From: Candidatus Zixiibacteriota bacterium
Lineage (GTDB): Bacteria; Zixibacteria; MSB-5A5; GN15; JACZUZ01
Length of the DNA stretch: 5,115 nucleotides
Assembly (NCBI GenBank): GCA_022563625.1
Contig: JADFNA010000169.1
Location: 1 to 5,115, forward strand
Direction of reading: 5' to 3'
The notes beneath the pieces were generated by a model. The model was not told the origin of the DNA. It saw only the letters and a program-made list of their open reading frames with translations, and made no database searches. Position 1 is the first letter of the stretch. Every line of letters starts with the position of its first letter. Below, one piece after another: positions 1 to 5,115 of this stretch. The translations under genes were made by a program, and so were the position numbers.

Positions 1-1
1 T

Positions 2-1705
2 GGTCTGTCACAGGCGCACCAAGCGGGAATTGTACACCGAGACATCAAACCGGCGAACATACTTGTCACGCAAGACGGAGTCGCAAAAATACTGGACTTT
101 GGCCTGGCAAAATCTGATAAAGCCATAGTTGACACCAAGACCGGTTCCACACTCGGCACTCTGCAGTACAAATCACCGGAGCAGTCTCGCGGCGAACATG
201 TCGACCAGAGAAGTGATCTATTTTCACTCGGTGTCATTCTCTATGAAATGGTCACTGGTCACCTACCGTTTACCGGTGACTACGATGCGGCGATTGTGTA
301 TTCCATCGCTCACGAAGAGCCGGAACCGCTGGCCCGCTACAAGTCCAATGTCCCGGAGGCGCTGCAACGAATAATCGACAAGGCGCTGGCTAAAGATGTC
401 TCGCTTAGATATCAGCACGCCGACGAAATGTTGGCCGATTTGAAAAGGTTGAATACGGACTCGAGACAACCAAAGACAAGTCGAGTTATTTTGTGGATTG
501 CGGCGGCAGCGCTGGTTGTGGTAGGACTGGTCAGCTATTTTCTCATTGACGGCAAACTGGTTGGACAAAAACTGGGATTGTCACAAAACGGGGATTCGCG
601 ATGGACGAACTCTATTGCCGTTCTGCCATTCAGAGATTTCAGCAGGGACAAAGATCAGGAGTACTTCTGTAACGGTATGACTGACGCAGTCATCAGCAAA
701 CTTTCCGGGATTGAAAACCTCAAGGTCATCTCAATGACATCGGTACTGCGCTATAGAGATTCGGATAAAGATCTCAAAACAATCGGCCGGGAATTAGGGG
801 TCAACACTATTCTCGAAGCGAGCTTCCAGAGGGAAGATGACGCAATCCGCCTGCAAGCGCAGTTGATCAAAGTTGCAGATGACGATCATATCTGGTCACA
901 GACCTATAATCGGAAACTCGAAAGCGTATTTGAAATTCAGGACGATATTTCGCGCGCAATTGTTGATGCCATGAGAATCCAGCTGTTCGGTGAGGACACG
1001 ACAGCAATTTCACGTCGCTACACAGAAAATATTGAGGCCTTTGATTCTTATACGCGTGGACGTCAATTGTGGATCAAACGTGATCATAAGAACCTGCTCA
1101 AGTCAATCGCACATTTTGAAAGAGCTATTGAACTCGACCCATATTATGCCCTGGCCTATTCAGGTCTGGCCGACGCCTGGGCTATTTATCGGGGAAGTGT
1201 CGGACAAATATCCCCAGCTGAAGCTCTGAGGAAAGCGAGAGAGGCGGCCGAGACAGCAATAGAAATTGATGAGAATCTGGCCGAGGCCCATGCTTCTTTG
1301 GGTAAAGTTTATTACTTTGATGCAAGCCTCAAAAAGGCCGAATCGGAATTCCAACGTTCAATTGAACTTAATCCCGGTTATTTCTGGTCTCACTACTGGT
1401 ATTCACTGTTGCTGGAAAGGTTAGCAAGATACCCAGAGGGACTCAAAGAAGAAGAAATAGCTTTCCAGATAAATCCGATGTCAATTGCTCTCGTTAATTC
1501 TCGCGCTCGTAGAAAGACTCTTTCCCTCGAATGGCAGGAAGCAGAACAGCTATACCTCCGTCTAATCGAAATTGAGTCCGACGTCAGCTGGCCATATACA
1601 GGATACTCAAGTCTGCTGGTGAAGATGGGAAAGCATGACGAGGCCATCAGACAGGCTAAGTTGGCAGTTCTAATAGATGTGAGTAGTTATAATAGTCTTG
1701 CCTAA
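2..1705 (+). CDS. Ser/Thr protein kinase with TolB-N-like and TPR domains; 5'-partial, ends at a premature TAA
   Basis: The frame is open from the left edge (567 codons). The catalytic half of a Hanks-type kinase is clear: HRDIKPAN at residues 12-19 (catalytic Asp14), DFG at 32-34, SPE in place of APE at 58-60, and SDLFSLG with Asp72, followed by LYEMVTGHLPF. The glycine-rich loop and ATP-binding Lys lie off the window. A hydrophobic span at about 162-182 (VILWIAAAALVVVGL...) would anchor the protein in the inner membrane, with the kinase in the cytoplasm. A TolB-N-like domain (COG5616 type) starts at about 205 (IAVLPFRDFSRDKDQEYF, then GRELGVNTILEAS) and runs to about 330. TPR helices start at about 365 (AHFERAIELDPYYALAYSGL). 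The TAA at 1703-1705 cuts inside a TPR, and the same frame continues with matching TPR sequence, so this is the first part of a broken gene. The ATG at 248 is an internal Met after the DFG motif, not the start. The domain order is secure; the phosphorylation target is unknown. Confidence 0.9.
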   Translation, partial: GLSQAHQAGIVHRDIKPANILVTQDGVAKILDFGLAKSDKAIVDTKTGSTLGTLQYKSPEQSRGEHVDQRSDLFSLGVILYEMVTGHLPFTGDYDAAIVYSIAHEEPEPLARYKSNVPEALQRIIDKALAKDVSLRYQHADEMLADLKRLNTDSRQPKTSRVILWIAAAALVVVGLVSYFLIDGKLVGQKLGLSQNGDSRWTNSIAVLPFRDFSRDKDQEYFCNGMTDAVISKLSGIENLKVISMTSVLRYRDSDKDLKTIGRELGVNTILEASFQREDDAIRLQAQLIKVADDDHIWSQTYNRKLESVFEIQDDISRAIVDAMRIQLFGEDTTAISRRYTENIEAFDSYTRGRQLWIKRDHKNLLKSIAHFERAIELDPYYALAYSGLADAWAIYRGSVGQISPAEALRKAREAAETAIEIDENLAEAHASLGKVYYFDASLKKAESEFQRSIELNPGYFWSHYWYSLLLERLARYPEGLKEEEIAFQINPMSIALVNSRARRKTLSLEWQEAEQLYLRLIEIESDVSWPYTGYSSLLVKMGKHDEAIRQAKLAVLIDVSSYNSLA

Positions 1706-2173
1706 CGTTATGAAGAAATCGGGAAATTTGACAGCGCGCTCTGGGCAGCGGGCAAGGCCATAGAATTATCGCCGGACAAACACAATGCATTTGATACCCG
1801 GGCGGATATGTTTGCCCTGAACGGAAAGCTTGACAGCGCTATTGCCTCTTACTCTATAGCCTTAGAATTGAAACCTGACTTTGCCGCCTCCATCTGGGGA
1901 CTGGGGAACATGTACATGTTCACGCAGGAATATGCAAAAGCCGAGAGCCTTTACCAGACTCTCGCGTCTGACTCCGACAAGATCACCCGGGCGAATGGAA
2001 GGCTCTATTTAACCCAGATACCACTACACCAGGGGAAGTTCGAAGAAGGGCTCCGCATGTTGAACGAGTTAAGAGACAGCGCTCTGGCTGACTCTCTCTC
2101 TGGATATTACCAATCATACGGAACTTTCAAAAGAGCGTATCTCTACCAGTATGTTTTCAAAACCATGAGCTAG
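1706..2173 (+). pseudogene. Middle TPR segment of the broken kinase gene
   Basis: These 155 codons lie in the same frame as the upstream kinase and follow its TAA with no gap. They open with RYEEIGKFDSALWAAGKAIE, the second part of a TPR whose first residues (SSYNSLA) lie before the stop. The stop occupies a variable position in the LGNAYYKLG-type helix A consensus, so a one-base change could have created it. Further TPRs follow (FALNGKLDSAIASYSIALEL, MYMFTQEYAKAESLYQTLAS). The first internal ATG (1808) has no clear ribosome-binding site and lies within a TPR, so independent translation is unlikely. The frame ends at a TAG (2171-2173) that is met only because of a frameshift just upstream. 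Inference: remnant of one gene with the segments on either side. Confidence 0.8.
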
Positions 2174-2742
2174 CTATCTCTGAACTTAAGAGGGTGATGG
2201 AGACGTTTGAAGAAATTGAACCGAATCATTGGATGGTTGCCATGTCACGCGGAGGGATCGCAATCAGCCACGCAGGCATCGGTAACATGGACAAAGCGGA
2301 CCGACTAATGAGTGAACTGGAGAGGGATATAGAGAACTAGGGACCAACCGCGCTCGATGATTTTGGGTCACAATCCGGTTGGCTCGAAATGGAAAAGCGA
2401 AACTTCGATATTGCCAGCGAATATTTTGAGAAGGTCCTAAGAGTTAACAACCTTTACGGTTTCCGTGAAGCTCTTGCTAAGAGCTACCACAAGGCTGGCA
2501 GGATTGACGATGCCTTGGAGATTTATGAAGAGCTTATTAATCGATACCCACAAAACCGTGCATACTGGCCCGCATTCAGTGTCTTGATCCATTTCGATCT
2601 CGCACAGGTCTACGAAGACGCCGGACGATTTGACGACGCAATAAAGCAATACGAAATCTTCCTGGACATCTGGCGTAACGCTGATGATGGAATAAAACGG
2701 ATAGAAGACGCTAAAGAGCGCTTGGCAAAGCTGAAGTCATGA
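2167..2742 (+). pseudogene. C-terminal TPR segment of the broken kinase gene (shifted frame, internal TAG)
   Basis: After the frame-2 segment ends, the TPR-like protein continues in frame 1 with ELAISELKRVMETFEEIEPN. It passes an in-frame TAG at 2338-2340 (RDIEN-stop-GPTALDDF) and runs 133 more codons to a TGA at 2740-2742. This last part has clear TPRs: NFDIASEYFEKVLRVN, AKSYHKAGRIDDALEIYEEL and LAQVYEDAGRFDDAIKQYEI. It ends KDAKERLAKLKS-like (IEDAKERLAKLKS), which resembles the natural C-terminus of such proteins. Restoring one base near the TTTT run at 2154-2157 would join it to the middle segment as QYVFQNHELAISEL. The ATG at 2389 could in principle start a 117-residue protein, but it sits mid-domain without a convincing ribosome-binding site. 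Confidence 0.78.
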
Positions 2743-2840
2743 TTGGATGCGATCCGGAATTCCTCGACTGCGACTCTATAAATGGAAGCAGCATACCTGG
2801 CCGGGATCTGTGCGCCTTCAGATTGGCGCCTCATGCAATC

Positions 2841-2921
2841 GTTCACGGTTCTCAAAATTCATTCACGGAAATCATAGACTCTGCCGCTAAGTTTCATTAT
2901 TTCGTAACTTCAGTTGACAAC
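2841..2921 (+). pseudogene. Remnant of the last fibronectin type III-like strands of a secreted protein
   Basis: Frame 3 reads VHGSQNSFTEIIDSAAKFHY then FVTSVDN. This matches the end of a bacterial FN3 domain, where a final Y-Y-V-(S/T)-(A/S)-V-D strand is followed by DxxGNES. The expected DGNESIGS does follow, but in frame 1 from 2923, so one extra base (probably the T at 2922) breaks the gene. The segment is therefore the upstream part of the open frame that ends at 4011. Between 2743 and about 2840 no frame is convincing: frame 2 offers LRLYKWKQHTWPGS, which may be an earlier FN3 strand, and frame 1 has a stop. The N-terminal part and signal peptide of the protein are absent. The call rests on motif pattern only. 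Confidence 0.55.
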
Positions 2922-4011
2922 TGATGGCAATGAGTCAATCGGGTCAAGACTCATTACCGCTTACACAAAGCCTGCTGAAACTAAACCACTTGCCGTTTAC
3001 CTCACTGACCGATCCGGGACAAGAAGAAGTGGAATTTGGGATCGTATTCATATTTCTTACCTGCAAAACGTTCCATTCGGCCTTAACCCGGAGTTTATCT
3101 ACAAGTATGATCCCGCTCTGCGACCTCATCCGGAGTATTCAAGTACCGGAGGATTTGATATGCTGTTGATTGACGGAGCGGCGCTCAGCTCGAATCTTGA
3201 AGCTAGAGGGCCAATAACTGACCACCAGTGGGTGGTGGACTATGTTCTCTCCGGTGGTATTCTAGTTTATATGGGGAGCGGCGTTGCCATGGGAACATCT
3301 CCTCCGAGTCCAGCTCTTGCGCGGACGGTATTGGGCGAGAGCTCGGTCGCAAAATTACTTTTTGGCATTGATTCAACAGTTCTGATCGCCCGCGGTTCGC
3401 ATGATACGCGTTTCGTCGATGACACATTGTTTCATTATTATAAACCTGTGGGCGCTGATCCTCAACCCGGGTCGGCATTTCCTGCCCTCGACTTTCACAA
3501 TGAACCATTTTTTTATTTTCCAAATCACTTTGATGTCGGTCCTGTGCCATTCAAAGGCATTTTGCATTCCAATCACAACAACGCTGAAGTCATCTACACA
3601 TATAACAGCGGCAGAAATCCGGTCTCGGCGCTTGACGGGCGCCCCAACGGTCTTCGCTTTTCTTATCTGGGAAACCCTGTTTACACATTTTTCTTCAGTC
3701 CATGGGAGCTTGGCTTTGGACAATTTGAGTCATTATTATTGACTATTATGACTGACACAACTCATCAGCAAACGCCCGAACTCTGCTGTGACCTGGCTGG
3801 TGACGCGAGCAATGATGGCATTACGAATATTACAGATGTAACGGTCTTGATCGAACGCCTGTTCAAGGGTGGCCCGGCGCCGGTGTGTTGTGAAGAAGGA
3901 AGCGCCGATGGCAACACTAAAATTAATATCGGCGATGTAACCTACATTATTGCCTGGTTGTTCAATGGCGGTCCAGACCCGGTCTGCGGTCCGGCTGAAA
4001 TGGGTTGTTGA
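2914..4011 (+). CDS. Secreted dockerin-like protein with an alpha/beta (GATase1-like) domain; N-terminus lost by frameshift
   Basis: The open frame is 365 codons from a TTG at 2914, but that TTG is probably not a start. It has no signal peptide after it, and the sequence around residues 4-10 (DGNESIG) is the end of an FN3-like domain coded upstream in another frame. Residues about 25-285 look like an alpha/beta fold: a strand FDMLLIDGAAL (81-91), a gap, then VVDYVLSGGILVYMGSG (107-123), a pattern seen in GATase1/ThuA-like extracellular domains. No nucleophile Cys is visible, so catalysis cannot be claimed. From Cys291 there are two dockerin-like EF-hands, each followed by (L/W)LF-GGP-PVC, ending in GPAEMGC before TGA. 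The likely role is an extracellular or surface protein. The dockerin pair is secure; the central domain assignment is tentative. The gene converges on the - strand dockerin gene 153 bp away. Confidence 0.72.
   Translation: MTTDGNESIGSRLITAYTKPAETKPLAVYLTDRSGTRRSGIWDRIHISYLQNVPFGLNPEFIYKYDPALRPHPEYSSTGGFDMLLIDGAALSSNLEARGPITDHQWVVDYVLSGGILVYMGSGVAMGTSPPSPALARTVLGESSVAKLLFGIDSTVLIARGSHDTRFVDDTLFHYYKPVGADPQPGSAFPALDFHNEPFFYFPNHFDVGPVPFKGILHSNHNNAEVIYTYNSGRNPVSALDGRPNGLRFSYLGNPVYTFFFSPWELGFGQFESLLLTIMTDTTHQQTPELCCDLAGDASNDGITNITDVTVLIERLFKGGPAPVCCEEGSADGNTKINIGDVTYIIAWLFNGGPDPVCGPAEMGC
3784..3999 (+). repeat. Dockerin-like EF-hand pair (33-residue period) in the + strand secreted protein
   Basis: Two 12-residue calcium loops lie 99 bases apart. 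Loop 1 is DASNDGITNITD (3802-3837), with acidic or polar ligands at positions 1, 3, 5, 9 and 12 as in type I dockerins. Loop 2 is SADGNTKINIGD (3901-3936); it has Ser at position 1 where Asp is usual and Asn at position 5. Each loop is followed by a helix ending in LF-GGP-PVC. Cysteines flank the pair (CC before loop 1, CC between the loops, C after loop 2). Dockerins bind cohesins in cellulosomes. In FCB-type genomes such modules are common at protein C-termini without any cellulosome, so the partner here is unknown. Confidence 0.85.
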
Positions 4012-4164
4012 CCTGATTGTTTGTAAAGCATACTATCTTTCGAATGAAACCCGGACGAACGTCAGAGCCACGCAACCGACCACAGCCGCCTTTAGATCAC
4101 ACGCCATGAATATGAAATGAACGGCCTGCGAACCCCGGCAGGGAATTACATCTCTGTTTAACCG

Positions 4165-5115
4165 CTATTCTGTCAGCCCGCAAACAGGCTCTGCGCCGCC
4201 GGCAAAAATCCGTCCGATACTATATGTGATGTCGGAAATGTTGTAAGTGTTGTCACCGTTGGCGTCGGCCTGGTCCTGGCATGACGGCGCCGCGCCACCG
4301 GCGAAAATTCGCGCAATTCCGAATGTAATATCAGCGATATTCATCTTACTGTCACTATTGGCGTCACCCGGTATCTCGCAGCAGGATGACACACCCACGG
4401 TTAGCGGCGTGTACTGGGGTAAATATCCTTCTGCGAGTAAACCGCCCTCACCGGAGCCACCAACACCCGCGCCTATCACCGGTCCGACGCCGATTACCAG
4501 CGCGTAAAGCGACGTGTCGGGATACCCGCCGGGCAAGGGCTGTCTTGGACTGATAGCTTTGAAGTCAATAACAACATCAGACGGAGCAGGTGAAGATGGG
4601 AATGACAGGTAGAGATTCGCCAGCCAGTGCACTCCGGCTTCTATCGGGGTTGACTGATGTTTTAACCCCCAACCGGCGATTAACACTATGCCATCGGCCT
4701 CAACTATGCGCAAAAGGTGTTCCGGCCAGAGAATCCATCTGGCCCCTTCGAGAATGTCAGTGAATTTGACTGAGTCGATGGTTGGCACATTACCGTTGAC
4801 ACGAATCCTGAGTGGAAGATTAAAGGCGAGAATGTCTTCGGCATTCTTGATCTGCAGTGTCAGAACAGTTGAGGTGACATTGGGGCGAATTCTGGATCGA
4901 TAACGCAACTCTATTGACTGATCTAGTGGTTCAAAGTATGCTGGATTCGAGGGTGGGCACTTGAGCTGGGGTCCAAGCGCGTGAAAAAAGAAAAACCCTT
5001 CCTCAAAATACACAACGTCACGCATAGTGATCATCTCATAGTCATCCCAGTCGGCTAACAGTGGATTTACCGGCGCGGCGCCACCGCGTTCGACGACATG
5101 ACCAACCTGGCCAAG
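4165..5115 (-). CDS. Secreted protein with dockerin-like half-module, cohesin-like domain and C-terminal dockerin pair; 5'-partial
   Basis: The frame is open from the right edge (316 codons in the window, TAG at 4165-4167). The ATG at 5032-5034 is internal, because coding continues upstream as GHVVERGGAAPVNPLLADWD. Counting from the edge, residues 22-33 form a divergent EF-hand-like loop (DWDDYEMITMRD), followed by FFFFHALGPQLKCPPSNP, a variant of the usual IFxGGPPPxCPP tail. Residues about 68-189 are beta-rich, with STVLTLQIKNAEDILAFNLP, a later VEADGIVLIAGWGL, and VHWLANLYLSFP, the pattern of a cohesin-like sandwich. A Gly/Val-rich linker spans about 203-223. Residues 245-316 are two canonical dockerin-like EF-hands ending PVCGLTE. 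The likely location is extracellular. It shares its C-terminal module with the convergent + strand gene. The dockerin call is strong; the cohesin-like call is moderate and no enzymatic domain is visible. Confidence 0.85.
   Translation of the reverse strand, partial: LGQVGHVVERGGAAPVNPLLADWDDYEMITMRDVVYFEEGFFFFHALGPQLKCPPSNPAYFEPLDQSIELRYRSRIRPNVTSTVLTLQIKNAEDILAFNLPLRIRVNGNVPTIDSVKFTDILEGARWILWPEHLLRIVEADGIVLIAGWGLKHQSTPIEAGVHWLANLYLSFPSSPAPSDVVIDFKAISPRQPLPGGYPDTSLYALVIGVGPVIGAGVGGSGEGGLLAEGYLPQYTPLTVGVSSCCEIPGDANSDSKMNIADITFGIARIFAGGAAPSCQDQADANGDNTYNISDITYSIGRIFAGGAEPVCGLTE
4168..4383 (-). repeat. Canonical dockerin-like EF-hand pair in the - strand gene
   Basis: Both loops are complete: DANSDSKMNIAD (4330-4365) and DANGDNTYNISD (4231-4266), with Asp1, Asn3, Asp5, Asn9 and Asp12 in each. 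Each is followed by IT---(A/G)RIFAGGA, then P and Cys. The two copies are 99 bases apart. The 50 bases beginning at 4193 and at 4292 agree at roughly two thirds of positions by eye, so the pair is an internal duplication still visible in DNA. A CC pair precedes the first loop. Confidence 0.88.
4549..4914 (-). other. Cohesin-like beta-sandwich domain region
   Basis: This is the part of the - strand gene that reads IELRYRSRIRPN, STVLTLQIKNAEDILAFNLP and so on to VVIDFKAIS. Alternating hydrophobic strands, the 'Q-KN-EDILAFNLPLRI' opening and the later 'WLANLYLSF' strand fit the cohesin/carbohydrate-binding-like domains often found upstream of dockerins in FCB bacteria. The call comes from pattern and context, without a profile search. 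A generic Ig-like or CBM-like sandwich is the main alternative. Confidence 0.45.
5017..5052 (-). other. Divergent dockerin-like calcium loop with Tyr at ligand position 5
   Basis: The 12 codons read DWDDYEMITMRD: Asp at 1, 3 and 12 and Thr at 9 keep dockerin register, but position 5 is Tyr. Upstream comes GGAAPVNPLLA, which looks like the end of a preceding dockerin-like repeat. Downstream comes VVYFEEGFFFF, then ALGPQLKCPP, in the place of the usual helix and GGPPPxCPP. It is probably a half-module that starts the cohesin-like segment and may not bind calcium. Confidence is moderate because it lies near the window edge. Confidence 0.5.

Noticed and set aside
251..280. Inverted repeat GTCACTGGT ... 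ACCGGTGAC
   Set aside because: It lies in the kinase codons for VTGHLPFTGD, a conserved protein motif, so chance from codon use is the simplest explanation.
1703..2340. Stop-codon reassignment (TAA/TAG read as sense) to explain the interrupted kinase gene
   Set aside because: The - strand dockerin gene ends naturally at a TAG right after PVCGLTE, and a frameshift is also needed in the kinase gene, so recoding would not restore it.
2739..2924. A separate 61-residue gene starting at the ATG at 2739
   Set aside because: Its end (FVTSVDN) completes an FN3 motif only when joined to the downstream frame, and the ATG overlaps the kinase stop codon without a clear ribosome-binding site.
3221..3236. 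Perfect hairpin ACCACC-AGTG-GGTGGT
   Set aside because: Six base pairs inside an open coding region with no regulatory context.
3373..3742. Overlapping open frames of 113-116 codons on both strands inside the + strand secreted gene
   Set aside because: They are shadows of the 2914-4011 frame, with unlikely composition and no domain pattern.
4125..4142. Stem CCTGC / GCAGG in the convergent spacer as a terminator
   Set aside because: Only five base pairs with an eight-base loop and no T tract on either strand; nothing else in 4012-4164 resembles a terminator.
4247..4507. 86-codon + strand open frame opposite the - strand dockerin
   Set aside because: It is antisense to a clear dockerin coding sequence and shows no protein motif of its own.

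Overview
The window looks like a stretch of chromosome from an uncultured bacterium of the FCB group; a Zixibacteria-like lineage is the best guess. This rests on family knowledge and not on any search. The clues are a eukaryote-type Ser/Thr kinase fused to a TolB-N-like (COG5616-type) domain and a long TPR array, next to secreted proteins that end in paired dockerin-like EF-hands of the form GDAN-D---NI-D(I/V)T---RIF-GG--P-C. No RNA gene, insertion sequence, CRISPR array, attachment site or convincing promoter is visible. No gene in the window has its true 5' end inside it.

Region 1 (2-2742, + strand): the C-terminal two thirds of a kinase lobe, a membrane span, a TolB-N-like domain and TPRs. 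The first 567 codons are open. The same protein then continues past an in-frame TAA (1703), a one-base frameshift near 2154-2166 and an in-frame TAG (2338), to a natural-looking C-terminus at 2742. Frame-corrected it is one protein of about 913 residues, cut only by the window edge. As read, it is a pseudogene, or it carries clustered sequence errors.

Region 2 (2743-4011, + strand): about 100 bp of unclear sequence, then the end of a fibronectin type III-like domain in frame 3. This joins by a single-base frameshift at about 2922 to a 365-codon open frame. That frame holds an alpha/beta, GATase1-like domain and a C-terminal dockerin pair. The secretion signal and N-terminus of this protein are missing, and its remnant sits directly behind the kinase gene's stop.

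Region 3 (4012-5115): a 153-bp convergent spacer, then on the - strand the C-terminal 316 residues of another secreted protein. It has a divergent dockerin-like EF-hand at the window edge, a cohesin-like beta-sandwich, a glycine-rich linker and a canonical dockerin pair. The gene continues beyond the right edge.

The two extracellular proteins share the same C-terminal module and converge on each other. The kinase would sense or relay signals at the membrane. Nothing in the sequence ties it functionally to the two secreted proteins. The lesions at 1703, about 2155, 2338 and about 2922 all fall within 1.2 kb, while the flanks are clean. I see no strong case for an undescribed system; the most notable points are this local decay and the mixed dockerin/cohesin-like architecture.
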